Source of the DNA: Riptortus pedestris | Taxonomy: Eukaryota > Arthropoda > Insecta > Hemiptera > Alydidae | Assembly: GCA_019009955.1 (NCBI GenBank) | Contig: CM032231.1 | Location: 111,186,001 to 111,250,000 of the forward strand | Direction of reading: 5' to 3' | DNA: 64,000 bases | Shown here: one piece after another, positions 1 to 12,713 of the stretch | Layout of the letters: the number at the start of each line of letters is the position of its first letter | Position numbering within the stretch: the stretch's first letter is position 1 | Made by a program: the position numbers and the translations under genes | Notes under the pieces: generated by a model | What the model was told of the DNA's origin: nothing | Databases searched by the model: none | The model's input: the letters and a program-made list of their open reading frames with translations, nothing else

Positions 1-324
1 ACTCTTGACACCGTAAAGAGTGTTAATAGTACTATCAACAAAACAATAGCTACTGAATGTGATGTGATATATATGTCAAAATTAACTAACCTTATAACAA
101 GATCTTTCAAAAAATATAATTTGGAAATTATAACAGGACTGTATAATAATAAGATATCGAGCACTTTGCCTAACTCAAAAGATAAGTCTGGAATATGCTG
201 GATGGTAGAGGAACCAATTGATAAGGATCCATAAAATGGTCTTATCCTGTACAATTGTTAACAATAGTAGACGACAAGGCCATTTTATTGATCCTTAACA
301 AAAGATAAGATAAAAATTTATAAC

Positions 325-480
325 TAAAATGGAGTAGTACATCAATTTAATTGTAATGATTGTGATATACTTTATATTGAAGAGACTACATTTGAAAAAA
401 ATATAGACCAACACAAAACAGACGCAAAAACATCATTTTCACAGCATCAGCACAACACGGAATACAAGAAATGCAGAATT
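325..480 (+). mobile_element. Possible Penelope-like element GIY-YIG endonuclease fragment
   Basis: The reading frame VVHQFNCNDCDILYIEETTF continues to EKNIDQHK and ends SQHQHNTEY. It resembles the C-x2-C, YIGxT and H-x-H pattern of the Penelope GIY-YIG domain, with the Gly of YIG replaced by Glu. Sequence upstream to position 1 is probably part of the same decayed element. Weak but consistent with other Penelope-like traces near 62 kb. Confidence 0.4.
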
Positions 481-1689
481 CTAATTTTGATAAAAATAAT
501 ATTATTCAAAGAAAATAAAACCAAGTCCAGGAAGATAGTAGTATCTAATTTATATATCTAAAAATATTAATAAACTATAAACTACAAAACAGATTCTTTT
601 AAAGTGAATACAATTTATGCAAATCTAATCAATAAATTAAAAATATATGTCACTCATTTTCCACCAAATGTTAAGGTGATTATAAATTTTTCATATTACA
701 TTGTATACAATTTTTTTTAAAAATGAAAGGATGTTTTGGTGGCAATGATGTTTAGGTTGGAAGGGGACCTTTCTCCTTATCTATTCATGTCCACTAAGCA
801 TTATTTCTTGAGTTAAATAAGCTGACTTTTATAATTATTTTTAAACGATATTCACAAAGATGGTCGTGGCCATGTATCTCATATGGATTATTAATATTTT
901 ATAAATCTGATAAAGATAGAATTATGATTTTTACAATAATATGTTATGGTATAAGTATCACAGTTATCATGAATTATATATTTTTATGTTAACCATGGAG
1001 AATTACATTATAGGTTCATCTACAATCAAAATTTAGGCCGAAACTTCAAAGTGAAATAAATATATTGACAATTTTGGGAGCATAGCTGTAGACATTTTTA
1101 TTTCCTACATATATATATACATTATGCTAGCCACAAGAGGTGTTGAAATTTGCATCATATCACCAATCAACTCCGAGGAATCGATAACTGACTAATATCT
1201 TAGGAATGCTAAAGTTGTCACTATACAAACAAAATTAAAATTATAAACTTGTTAGTTTATTCAAAATCTTCATTTAAAATTTCATATAAGTCGGATTACT
1301 ATTTTATGAGTAGGTAATCAGGGATGTGGTTAGACTGGCTTCCACAATCAATAATGCAATCTAAAACACAGGGGATAAAGCTTATTTACAACTTTTTCTA
1401 GTTTACTTCACAAATTTTTTGTCAATTGATAGATATTTGCTATTTTTCAAATACATTTTAAACAAAATTAACAACTACAGAACATATAATGTAAAACTAA
1501 ACCTAAGGTTCTTCCAGATTAAGTCCAACTACCAAAAGTGGTGAATAACTTGCTATGTGTAATATATTCAACATTCCTGCACACTTCTTCTTTCCTCTCT
1601 GTAAAATGGTAATTATTTTGTGAAATGAAAGTCAAGGAGTGTTAAAAGGAAATATAATAATAATTTTATATTTTAAGAAAACATAATTA
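481..1689. other. AT-rich stretch, nothing recognised
   Basis: No ORF with coding character and no known repeat end was recognised. Probably decayed repeats in the region 3' of the odorant receptor. Confidence 0.5.
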
Positions 1690-1870
1690 TTAAAATATAC
1701 AAATTATTAACGTCCACTTTTTCCTACTATGACTAATTGGGGCGGGTTATCAACAGGTTATCACCTTTTTCTAGCCAGAGTGGAACTAAGGATTTTATCT
1801 AATTAGTTCGTCACTAAATAAATTTCTACTGCCCAGGCTGGAATCGAACTCGCCATTCTAGGTTGGAAAG
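1690..1870 (-). mobile_element. tRNA-derived SINE, partial
   Basis: TTATTAACGTCCACTTTTTC, GGGGCGGGTTATCAACAGGT and GGCTGGAATCGAACTCGCCA match the family body and B box. The A-box end is decayed. Another weak body fragment is at 3290-3420. Confidence 0.7.
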
Positions 1871-3289
1871 AACGGTAATAGGAAAATAATCAGATTCATT
1901 AACTTCTGTCCGAGTTATCCTAGCAGTAAATTCATCTACCCCCTGGTACATCACATATTGCATGAACTGCTATGAACATTTACCTAACTATTATTTATGT
2001 GGGTCCCATCCTATACAAATTTCTTCTTAATTATTTGGGGCATATAAATGCTGTCAATGGACACTCACAAGGATACCACAATGTGTTTGCTTTAGACATT
2101 TCTAAAGACATGTTACATTAAAAACTATACAAAACTTATAACATCAAAGTGGGCAATGCAATGGCCACAACTACTGGATCCAATTTGTCAGAAGTTAAGC
2201 TTTCCAATGGAAAACAGCCAACACCATTCTCATAGGGTGGAGATTCAGTGGTTAGATTAGGACTCTATCTTAAAAAGGTTTTATAAAAATTTTATAAGGG
2301 TAAAATTCAAGCTAGGATCTTCTAGAAATATCAATGCGCTTCAATTAAAAATGAATAACTTTTTTTTTTTTTACTTTACCTTAAAAATATATGTTTCCTT
2401 CATGATTAACATATCCTAGACAACGGTTAGCGGCTCTGAGTAGCTAGTATCATGTTAAAATATGAATAGGAGGCCTTGATTAACTGCAAACAAGATACAA
2501 ATATATCAGAGAAAATGAATATTTTATATTAATTATCATTTTTTTTGTGTAAGTTGGAACCAACATTGCACTACTAAGGCCAATAAAGACAGCCTTTCTT
2601 TAGATTATCATCTAGCTAGAATGTGTGTGTGTGTGGGTGTATACGTGCGTGTGTGTGTGTGTTTGTGTGTGTGCGTGAGATAGAACGCGTGCGTGTGTGT
2701 GTAATATAACTTTTATTTTTCTTGTAAGATATATGAAGTATTATTTAAAAAAAAAAAAAAAAAACAAAGGGCTATAAGTTGAATTAAGTGATGACAGTGA
2801 GTTTTATGTAGGGAGATTACTTTCAGCTTGTATTTAATTATCTGTAAAACTATGTTCTTGATTTCTAATGTTACGAATAACTTCTACCAATTGGGTTAAA
2901 CTCTATGGCTACTTTATACGCATAAGCAAATAAATATGCATCCATCTAAGTACAAGGAGTAGCATTTAGATCTTGATGATGATATATACTACATGTCTGG
3001 TGGCATCTACTAAGAAGCTACATTTCCTATAATTTCATATAGGATTATATTTATATATTTACCAAACAATATCAACTACTTACTTTCTAGGATTGGAAAT
3101 CACAAGTTAAGACACCAAATAGTACTAAAATTCTCTGTTATTCTCGTACAAAATATTCATTGGATGCGTTGCAGCCTATTTGTGACAGAAATTTTCAGTT
3201 TTACAGTCTCCTATTAATAATAAATGTTATGTTATTTGTTAACATGGTTAATTCAGTCAGTGTTAGACTTAGCTTACTTTAACCCAATA
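1871..3289. other. AT-rich stretch with a GT microsatellite
   Basis: Contains the (GT)n tract at 2621-2701. The missing last exon of the odorant receptor could lie here, but I found no convincing candidate. Confidence 0.4.
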
Positions 3290-3433
3290 ATTGGCAATTA
3301 TTGTCCCTCTGGGGCTTAGTCTAATTAGGGAGGATTTCTACAGGTTACGACCTTTTTCAAGCCAGGATGGGGCTAAACTAGTAAAGATTTTGTAAATAAT
3401 AATTAAATACCTATTCGAATTAACAGTATTTAC

Positions 3434-3589
3434 CGACATATAACTCTCCAGGTCAGCTTTCATTCCAATAGCCGTGTCAAAGATGAGTGGTTTCTTAGTT
3501 CGCTCCAGCATTATATAAAAGACAGAGTGGCATTCTTTCGGCAAATCGTACCAAGCAAGTCCATATATTGCCTCTCTTATTCCATCGCC
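3434..3589 (-). CDS. Odorant receptor exon, pre-TM7 region
   Basis: 156 bp, phase 0 on both sides, with acceptor TTTGATTACAG and donor ATGTCG|GTAAAT. The 52 residues include REAIYGLAWYDLPKE, HSVFYIMLERTKKPLIF and a LESYMS end. This is the most diagnostic block of the insect odorant receptor family (xYxxxWYxLPxxxxxxxxxIMxRxxKPL). Confidence 0.82.
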
Positions 3590-4024
3590 CTGTAATCAAA
3601 CATATTTGTCATATTATAAATCAACATTATCACACATTCTTACTGATCCAACTTTGCTCGTTAACCAACTTGATCATAAACTCTACGTGTATAGTTTAAT
3701 ATAGAGTTTGATAATGGTCAAATTACAAATTATTGGCCAGTAATTACTTAGTCTTCTTTACAAAAGACCACCGGAAACTGGAAATTTGAAGAAAGATTTG
3801 AAAAATCCCAGTAAAGCCTCAACAGCTGAATTCTCTCAAGAGAAATTTGTAAAAACTTAATAATAGAATAATATAAAGAAATTCTCCCCCTCTAACCCCC
3901 ACCCCTTCCATTGGTTTGATTTCAGCCATTAACGAACTCAAACTAAAGGTATTGTATGAAACGCTTATATGTCGAGTTAGGTTACGATCAAATACGAATT
4001 GCAACGGCTTCAGAGGTACAACAG

Positions 4025-4077
<53 letters not shown>

Positions 4078-6083
4078 AAATGGATCTCATTTCCGTCATC
4101 TTCTAGGTAGAATCGATGGACATTTGAGGAATCCTTTCGGAAATTGCGTCATGAGTTAAGTCTCAATAGCTGATTTCCCTTAGGGGATCAAACACATGAG
4201 TGCAGCTCTGGTGATCATGGGCTGAAACGTTTTCCGCTGATGATTCATTCTGGGGTTTGCTGGTTTGATGAGCAATAAATCGTCCTGTTGTAACGTCAGT
4301 AAGTGTTCTTGTTGGGAAGTACTGTCTTCCAGCATCTTAATGGCTGCCCACAACACCTTCGTCCACCTCGGATGCTAAATTGGCCATTAAAGCTGCTTTG
4401 GGGTTCTTTTGCGGGCGATCTACGCAACTATTCACTTGGGGGATAAGCTGTGTTGAGTTTCTTGTCTGACCCAAGAATGGTGGAATTCGTTTAATAATAT
4501 CAGCCTCGAACTGTCAAACATTGATCTGTGGTCTGCCTTCCTGGAGTTCCAATGTGAGCAACAAAGAGCCCATAAAATGCACCAGCCTCCGTTACTGCAG
4601 TTCTTTCATCTCGGAGCACCATTTCAGGCCTGCGAGTTACCCCTTATATCATGGTAAGGCAATAACGTTTGCCAAATGAAGAACGTAATGGACCGATAAT
4701 GTCTAAATGCAGTCAGAACATAGCGGTTCGTTGGTAGGTTCCTAAAGGAGTATGCCTTACTACTTTGGACCTTTGGCAAGGCAAGCTAGTCTTGGCACAT
4801 TTACCAATGCCTTGATTCGTATCCTGCCAGAAAAATCTCTGCTTCGCCAGTTTCTTAGAAGTTCCGGTGGATCAGTCCCTGCAGTCAGTCGGAAAGGTGC
4901 TTTCGAAACTGCAGAGAGACTTAAGGCCTAGCTTTGTTGGGGCTCATCTCGCAGATTATCTGAGACCATAATCCAAGTAAGTAAGTCAGTTTGAGCTGCA
5001 AGTTCCTATTCCTCTTCAAATCTCTAAGCGTTGGGACTGACTTTGATACTTTGGTCAGCTGTTCCACATCATCCTGCTTCAAGATCTCCTCCACTCTTGA
5101 TAGAGCACGCACCAATGTTCTCTTTGCAGGGCTATACTCGATATTAGTTGAGAACTGGCTAATGTAATTTAACAGGCGAGTTCTTCGGGGTGGGGAAAGG
5201 CACTGGTCAGTGATTATCACAAAACTGAGCCGTATTGTGTTTTTATCCCAGAAATGTTTGTGTTTTATTGTTTATGACTTTTCTACATTGTTGACAATGC
5301 TTGTAATTTAGCCTTAAGGTTTTTTTTGTTAGTCAGCAGGTTCTAATGATGGAGCTCTGAAAGTGCACTCTGCATATATTAAAGCACCTGTAGAGGGCAC
5401 GGCCTATTTATTGATCTTGATCACAAGGTCATATGTCACTTACAAAAGTTCCACCGACAATTGCAAATTTTGGACTGTTCCTAACAATGAGGAACAGGCA
5501 GTTGGCAAAGATCATTCTCATGATTTGGTCATGTTTGTTCCAAGCCTATTGAGTTATGAGGTATCACAAGAATTCGTTTCTATTTTTCAGCTAGATATAT
5601 CTCGACTAATGTAAAATAGTTTCATATAAAAAGGGGCCTATACTAAAGAGATATATTATTTTTTTCTACCTTTTCTTAAGTTTATTCTAGGCTCATCCTC
5701 ATAGATGTAATATATTTTCTTGATTCCTAACGATTTTAAACCCTTCAATTATTCCTTATATATTCCACCATAAATATATAGATAATATTTCATGGTCATA
5801 GCATAACTAATTTCCACCAACTTTGGCTTTTGATACATTAATATTATAATAACTTTTTCAAATAAACTGTGATAAATCATTATAATAATAGTTTCTTTTT
5901 GTGATTAAATTAACCTTACCTTAGCAGATATTGCTTCACCACACCAACATAATATGTACAGAGCTATAAGTTGAATAAAAGTAATGGATATGAACTTAAC
6001 CTTCAACGTAGTATTGTCCTGAAAAGAAAAAAAAAGAAAAGAAATTGGAATGTTTGTTATTGAATAGTTTTTATTCAATAATC

Positions 6084-6123
<40 letters not shown>

Positions 6124-9100
6124 ATTTCTGGGGCTTTAGTTTCTGTTTGTTACCTTTTCATGCCTAAACTACTGAACCGAATTATATGAAACTTTATAAT
6201 TGTATTATTTCTTTCCCTACTTAGACTTTAGACAATACTAATATCCTTAAACGTGAACATGAGTGGGGGTTAGAAGGGAGGCCTTAAATGAAAAATTACA
6301 AAATTTCGTTTTCTATTTAGTTTTTATGGCAAATATTCACATGTCAACTTATTTATTTAGAGTAACTTGTTGTCAATGCTTACTCATCGTATTCATGCGT
6401 ATTGCTACTTATAATGTAAGTGAATCACAGCGAAATTTCTTTTTAACAATTATTTAGTTCTATAAAACTTAAATTTCTCCGGTTATTGACTTACCGAAAT
6501 AATTCCAAATCCAGATATTGTACACATACCCATGCCAGTTCCAAAAATAAGCAAGTAAACGTATTTTAATATGCTGTTGGCATTATCAAAATACCTAAAA
6601 AGTAAAATCCATGAAACTTAAATTCGTGATTTCAATATTATTCTCAATAAAAAATATATAGTATTTTAATGGACAGTTTTTTTATGAAGTACAAGAACAA
6701 AACTTGAAAGAAATAAGTTCACTATAATTTATAAAAAAAAAAAAAAAACTACAAAAGTTTACAACTGATCGAAAAATAAAAGATTGAAGAACACAAAATA
6801 CAATAAATAATTACGAACGGTTCAATGCAGAGTTAACAAAAACACAACAGAACACTAATAAAACACAACTGGGAGGGTACGTTATATTTTTCAAAACAAC
6901 TAAAAGGTAATTGCTCGCAGTGTACCCACTTTAAAATTAAATTATAGTAATTATTTTAGTATAAATAGTTTATGGCAACACTGTCACTGAGACCAGGTGG
7001 CAGCTAGTAGGGGTTAGGTTGAGAGCAGTTATTGAGCCGGCCCAGCTGCTACATCACCTCCCCCAATGACAGAGTCACGGAAGTGGTCAGGAAGTGTAAT
7101 GGGTCTTCCCCGACGAATCCGGAGAGGTTTCTCCGCTTGTGTGGCTGTGTCATTGCTGAAGGCTGGTTGAAAGCGGGCAGTGTTGTCTTGGGATTCGCAG
7201 AGATCTGCTGTGCTGGGGGTTGGATGAGATCTGGATGGTGTAGGCTTCAGACGGTCGAGTGAGGCAGTCCTGGGTCCAGTAGGAAACTGAATCTTGAATG
7301 TATTCGGCTGTCGGTCCAGTACAAGATGAGGTCCAGAGTATGGTGGTGTCAGTGGTTGGCGAACTGCGTCATCACTTAGAAAGACATGACTGCAGTTCCT
7401 GATGTCCTTAGGAACAAGGGATTGGCTGCTGCTGGGGCGATGAGGTGTCTAAGGACCTTCAGGTGGTCCCTCAACCTCCGCAGGAACTCCTCGGGGTCGT
7501 TGGTGGCTTGCGAGCAACTCACCAGGCGAACATATTAGCTCCCCGAATACCAGTTCTGCTGCACTACTGGAGTTATTATCGCGAACTGCTGATCTCAGGC
7601 CAAGAACTACTGTGGGCACCAGGTCACTCCATCTCGATGAGTTGATGAGATGAGCTATGAAAGCTGTTTCGAGTGTCCTGTGCCACATTCAATACAGCCG
7701 TTACTTTTGTGAGTAGTAAGAGTTTGTCCTAGAGCGCTTCGTCCTTAGAATGTGAGTGAGCTTGCAGAAGAGTTGACTCTCGAATTGCCGCCCTTGGACG
7801 CTCGCTGGGACGCCATAGCGACAGATCCAAGTCCTGTTAGGGTTCGGACTATCGTGTCTGCACTCATATCTTCAATTTCCTCCGCTTCGGGCCAACGAGT
7901 AAACCTATCTCCCATAGTAAGGCCATCCTATGTAGGGAGTGGTCCTATTGTATATGTGGACGTGTTCGAAGCAACCACTTGGAGCAAAGGTTCCCGGAGG
8001 CGTGGCAGTGTGGCGATGTACTTTACTCCTTTGGCAAGCGCCACAAGCATGTGGCAATGTCTACATTCATGTTTAGCCAGAAGAATCGTTGGACCATGTG
8101 TCTCCTTGACCCGCGTATACCCGGGTGGCTGAGGTTGTGGGCTTGAGGTAAAACTGGACAGTCACAACGATGCAGGACGCACTCGTGAAGTGCTTGCTTC
8201 ACAGAGCAGGGGCTTCGTAGAATGTGGGATTTTCATCCACTTAAGCGACAGGGCAAGGTTCTTAAGGAGCTCGTTTATGTCAGACTCAGTCTCTTTTTAC
8301 CTCTGAGATTTTTTCATCGTCGTCGGAAGAGTTATCTCATCCAACCTCGACATTGTGTCTGCGACCACGTTGTCATTTTCCAGCTACATGTCGGATATAG
8401 GTTGTAAACTGACTGATAAAGTTTACCAATCGGATCTTCATAGGCGTAGCTGTGTCTGCGCATTGTCGGAACATGTGGATCAGCGGCTTGTGTTCGGTGG
8501 AGAATGGCGAAGTTACGTCCTTCGATCGGGGGCCGGAAATGATGTATTGCTCGGTGTACCGCGACCAGCTCCCTGTCGTAGGTAGAGTAACCTTTGTTTG
8601 GCGTTAGAGTATTCGAAAAAAATCCGAGAGGTTTCTAACCTGATCCTTCACTGTTGCTGAATAACTGCCCTGATGGCTGTGTTTGATTGCATCGCATGCA
8701 AATGAGGTTCGGGTGAGGTGAGGGCCGATTTGATGTCGCAACAAAAAGGAACTTCTTCTTATTTCTTTTGGTACTGTGGAATTCGGAAATTTATATTTTT
8801 GCCCTTCTTTAATCTCCCCCTCCCTTTACTCGATTTTTATAAAAAGAGGAGGCACTCAAATATACGTTAAAAACGTCATTGGGTAGGTCACTGAAGATGA
8901 GAGAGTCTGTAAAATCTCTTTTTACACTACCGAATATGACCTTCCAGTCTTAATAATAAATAGCTTTGTCTACAAGGTTCGAAAATTCCTCTAGGTATTT
9001 TAGATCTTTCCAAAAAAATAAGTAACCTAGTGGTTGCTGTAGAGTCTCTCGAAGCCTCCGAATACCTACCAGCTGGTGGATAGGGTTAGAAAGGGACCCG

Positions 9101-12042
9101 AAATTTGCTGGCCAGTAAACACAAAAATCAAGGATTATATAGCCAAAGGATAGTCGCGTAAACAGAATAAACGGTACTATCCACACCTGGCTGTTTTTAA
9201 TCCTAATAAGCCAGGCACGATCATCAGGGTTCTTTTTGGTCAATGACCTAAGTTTAAACAATCAGCTTCTGAAAGGCCCTGATTTATATAACTCCATCCC
9301 TGATATGCTCATGTGTTTGCAGCGGGGTTGAATTGCTTTCGAAGGTGCCATTAAGGAGATGTATCTCCAAATAAATATTTGCGTCGAAGACCAAATCGCG
9401 TAACTGTTTCTCTTGCGTGGAATGGATAGGGATAGACCACCCGATCATTTTGTAAAGTCTTTTACGCTATTCGGGGCAGGCTGTTTTCCATTTCAGGCTC
9501 GTGAAATTAAAAATCGCAATCCTTCACAATTTCTGAGTTGCCATCTAAAAGCCATCCACGAAGCTCACCATATGGATGAGTACTTGGACAGTGTAAAATC
9601 TGAGCTAGAAGCGATCGAGTTAATCAAAAATATTTTGGAAATCCTGAGATGGTTAACTGGACTTCTAGCAGTAAAAATGTGTTCTAGAGTCTCGATTCAA
9701 TTTTAGTAGAACCTATAGCTAATCCATGCACCATTAGCCACACCGAAAAAGTTTTGGGAATACGCTGGAATCCGAACAAAGTTGTGTTTGTTTTTCGGTT
9801 GAATAAAAATCGTATTCCTCATGACGTCTACCTAGGCCACAGTGCACCAACTAAAAGGGTATATTTGAAAATAGTAATGTCCAATTTTGACGGTATCTTC
9901 AGACTATCTTCGTTTCGTAACGGTTCTGGGGTAGTACGTGTGAGAGGAGTCAACGAACTTGTCGAAGGGGTTTGTGATGAAGCGAAATAAACAATTATTC
10001 TTGACCCCGAATTTAATTGTCAAATTGTTAATTGACTATTGCTTGTCGTCAGGGTCAGGCATTGGTCGTCAACGAGCTAAGACAGAAGTATTGAATCCTC
10101 GGCTTGCGGGAACTGTCCGAATCGCCTGAAGCAGATGTCTACTCTGTTCCAAGCAAAGAGCAAAAACCTTCGAGCATCCAATGCCGGCTTTACCAAAATG
10201 CCGCTTTCAACATCACTCCCGGCCGTTTACTAATACTGGACTATTTTGGTAAATTTTACATCACGATAGAGTTGTGGCCCTGTTCTCCTGTGATAATTAA
10301 GAGTTAAAAGATATGTGGCCCTGTACCTATTCGGATGGCCTGTCGATGAGGTTCTCTTTAAACCATCTGGTCCAACATCGAAGCTACCTTTCGCGGGGCT
10401 ACTCGCGTTGTCAAAGAATTTCTTAAGTGATTTGACCAAAATAAAATCAATGACTTTTTAGTTGAACTTGGAGACGAATGGAGACTTTTACCACCCGCAG
10501 CTTCTCATATGGGTGGATGTTGGGAACGTCTTATATGGTCGGTCAAGAAGGCACTTATGGTTACGACGAAGTGCTCTGCTCCGCGTGAAGACGTTCTCAT
10601 GACGCTACGTGCCGAGGCTGAAAACTTGATCAACAGTTGTCCTATGACATTCTCCAATGATGCGTATGATTCAGAGGCCATAACTCCGAACCATTTTCTC
10701 ATTAGGACAGCAGCGGGGCCACGTGATGGTCATAGCTGATAGGAATATAGACCTCCGGAAAGGGTGGCAACTTTCACAACGCTTCTCGAACCTATTTTTG
10801 AAGCGATGATTACAACAATACCTGCAGTCTTGTAAAAAAAAAAAAAAAATACAAGTTGTTTAGATCAACAGAAACTTTAAGGTTAAGCAACTTGTTTATT
10901 TGGCTAAACCGAAGATCGCAGGAGGAATGTGGAAACCTGCGAGAATTGTAACCACATTTCCTGGACCTGACGGCGTAGTAAGAGTAATCAACGTACAAAC
11001 TAGCAAAGGAGTCATCAGAAGACCGCTAACAAACTGCCTTATCTTCAGCTGCGAAGTAGCTAATCGTCAATCGCTGCTTGGAACGGAGATATCATATAAG
11101 ATTTCAAGTATATAACTCATAAATGTTATTTGATCTGTGCCTTACTCGATATTTAACTATTTTATTCAACATGATAGATTATATTGGTTAATGGCTTAAA
11201 ATTTACGATGAATAGTGTGGGGGGGGGGGTTAGTTTTATCTTGGAAGATGAATGAGGATTGCCGGAGTCATCATCTTCTTTTTTTTGTAGATATTACAGA
11301 ACCCATCACAATGCCTCCGAAAACTTCCTCTCAATCATATGGCTACAAAAAGAAGAAGAAAAGATACAAGAGTTCAAGGAACCCATTTCTCTTCTTAATT
11401 GTGAAAGGTAATCTGTGATCGGCTGTCCTAATCAACCATTCTGGTACTCTCTCGGCATCCTTTCCCTCTTTCGATGACAACTCCACGGTCATAAAGGCAG
11501 GCGCAAAGTAGTATACAAAAACATTCCGCTCACTAGTTAAATTTGGGAGCACATTTTGTCTTCTATCCAGATCAGAAATTACATAATAACAAATTCCTGC
11601 ACAGCGTAGCAATTTTGAGTGGATGCACTATAGTCGTGATAAAAGGATAGACACCCTAAACTATATTGAAGTTTGAGTTCTTTTAGCTGCCTTTCAGGAC
11701 TAATGAGACTAATTAATGGGTATTTCAAAAACTATTTTGTTAATGGGTATTTCAAATTACACTCCGTCCTGAGCTAATAATAATACATGCCCCAGCAATA
11801 TCGGTGACAAACATAAGATGGTGACAAATTATGGCAACATTGTCTATGTCATCCAAAAAAACATAAATAGAAGTGAACATTAGAACAAACATTAGAAAAG
11901 CGATCGTTGAAATAAATGTTGTGTATATTTTAAAAGAAAGGTCGTCTTTCACGTAAATGTTGCAAAACATTAATAGAATCTTGATGTTTCTTGAGGCCTC
12001 TTCTTTTAGGCTTATCATTTTGTTCTGTTTCAGCTTCAACAT
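3434..12042 (-). CDS. Insect odorant receptor (7-TM), partial gene model of four exons
   Basis: Four minus-strand exons can be placed: a probable N-terminal exon at about 11761-12042, then 6495-6594, 5920-6018 and 3434-3589. The last three junctions are in phase 0 with canonical GT-AG sites. Together the three 3' exons give the TM5-TM6-TM7 part of an insect odorant receptor, including LYILCWCGEAIS and the AIYGLAWYDLPKE...KKPLIF block that precedes TM7. About 150 residues between the first and second placed exons were not found, nor was the short final exon (the usual SYSYF-type tail). These may be short exons I missed or, for the last one, lie below position 1. In the family these proteins pair with Orco as odour-gated channels in antennal neurons. 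Introns carry gypsy, BEL and Helitron-like debris. It could be a pseudogene, but no broken frame is seen in the exons found. Confidence 0.72.
3880..4187 (-). mobile_element. HINE-like copy, partial
   Basis: Minus orientation: C-rich run (CCCCCTCTAACCCCCACCCC), part of the right block, a (TA)n core at 4030-4073, left block and the AGCTGATTTCCCTTAGGGG end. The hairpin end is missing. It lies between an odorant-receptor exon and gypsy debris. Confidence 0.65.
4190..5225 (-). mobile_element. Ty3/gypsy pol fragment (RNase H end to integrase), degraded
   Basis: From 5220 downward: RRTRLLNYISQFSTNIEY then VRALSRVEEIL, the end of RNase H and the linker. The integrase zinc-finger and catalytic-core region follows across frames to about 4240 (QPTNERF-type, D-R-F-T-R-type and NTTPYHPQ-type blocks, broken). 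Stops and frameshifts are frequent. The right end abuts a Helitron-like copy at 3880-4187. Confidence 0.75.
5920..6018 (-). CDS. Odorant receptor exon, TM6 region
   Basis: 99 bp, phase 0 on both sides, with a strong pyrimidine tract and TTTTCAG acceptor, and donor GCTAAG|GTAAGG. It encodes DNTTLKVKF...LYILCWCGEAISAK. The last part matches the aromatic/Cys-Gly-x-E motif at the end of TM6 in insect odorant receptors. A diverged second copy is at 23025-23123. Confidence 0.75.
6495..6594 (-). CDS. Odorant receptor exon, TM5 region
   Basis: 100 bp with acceptor ACTTTTTAG and donor TTTCG|GTAAGT. It encodes 33 residues, YFDNANSILKYVYLLIFGTG and onward, ending GFGIIS in phase 0. The pattern of an amphipathic lead-in followed by a TM helix with a Cys fits TM5. 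Confidence 0.65.
7030..8740 (-). mobile_element. Ty3/gypsy pol fragment (RNase H to integrase), degraded
   Basis: Minus-strand reading from 8530 gives an RNase H piece (STEHKPLIHMF), then the connection region with a D-x-V-A-D-x-x-S-R block near 8350, and integrase up to about 7450, where LVPTVVLGLRSAV...SAAELVFGE is plain. Several frameshifts and stops break it. It lies in an intron of the odorant receptor. Confidence 0.8.
9050..11115 (+). mobile_element. BEL/Pao retrotransposon pol fragment, degraded
   Basis: Plus-strand blocks in pol order. RT: FNPNKPG at about 9200, LNNQLLKGPDLYNS at about 9260, LRGMDRDRPPDHF and FGAGCFPFQA at about 9415-9500, the catalytic-loop equivalent HHMDEYLDSV (a YMDDYLDS-type motif) at about 9570, and PTKRVYLKIVMSNFDGIF at about 9850. 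Integrase: GGCWERLIWSVKKAL at 10511 and ITPNHFLI at about 10680. C-terminal: WKPARIVTTFPGPDGVVRVI at 10930. Many frame breaks, no LTRs recognised. It lies in an odorant-receptor intron, opposite strand. Confidence 0.85.
11120..11760. other. Intergenic or intronic, unassigned open frame
   Basis: A minus-strand open stretch (11343-11612) has some coding-like text (FAPAFMTVELSSKEGKDAER) but no recognised family, start context or splice sites. Probably repeat-derived. Confidence 0.3.
11761..12042 (-). CDS. Probable odorant receptor N-terminal exon
   Basis: Open from ATG at 12042 (MLKLKQNKMISLKEEA...). An acceptor, TTTTCATTGCAG, lies two bases before the ATG, suggesting a 5' UTR intron. The encoded segment holds TM1 (TFISTIAFLMFVLMFTSIY) followed by FLDDIDNVAII and a second hydrophobic stretch, the layout of an odorant-receptor N-terminus. 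The 3' boundary is uncertain: GAGT|GTAATT at 11761 or GCAT|GTATTA at 11787. Confidence 0.5.
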
Positions 12043-12089
12043 GTCTGCAATGAAAACATTTGTTATAAGATAATATATCAACAGCTGTG

Positions 12090-12713
12090 CTATTTAAATA
12101 ACCTACATTAAATGTCGTTTTCACGGAATAGAACATTTTTATGGCCAATTTAACTTGTAACACACAACGAATGGAAGAATATTGACATTATCTGGGTGAA
12201 AGCACTGCAAGAATAACTGGCGTCTCAGCAATCTGGCATTTTGACGATCAGCAGGTGCACTTCGGAACAAATGTCATTTGATCAAACTTTCACGAACTTT
12301 CATTTTCAACAAATGAGAATTTTGATTAGAATCTCATTTATCCTGAGGAGTAACGGAATGGATGGTGGATTTTAAATCTGCTAATAATGTTTGTAAATAT
12401 GATTTTGAGGTGAATAAACTAGTGGTGTGGAGTCATGAACGTTTCTTCTGCTGGAGCTATCCTCCAAATGTTGCTCGCCTCGGAGTCACAGCTTCATTTA
12501 CAGACGATCAGTTATAGTATTTAGTGGGATGAATGTTCATGGACGTACCAAAAGTGATTATCGAAGAGGATAAATTAAGGAAGGGTTTTTCTTCTTGTCA
12601 AATTGTCATCAAATCAAGTTTCTTGATGGACTTTACACCAGATTTATTGATTCATATTTTATCGATCCTACCTCTCGAAAATGATGTCCGTACTACACCA
12701 TAAATATATATAT
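12090..12713. other. No recognised feature
   Basis: AT-rich, upstream of the odorant-receptor N-terminal exon. A 5' UTR exon and promoter may lie here but cannot be placed. Confidence 0.4.

Noticed and set aside
3000..3060. Candidate last exon of the odorant receptor after TGAAATTATAG
   Set aside because: In the required phase it stops after two codons, and no SY-x-x-F-like tail is encoded.
8950..9261. 103-residue minus frame
   Set aside because: Opposite-strand shadow of the BEL/Pao reverse transcriptase region read on plus.
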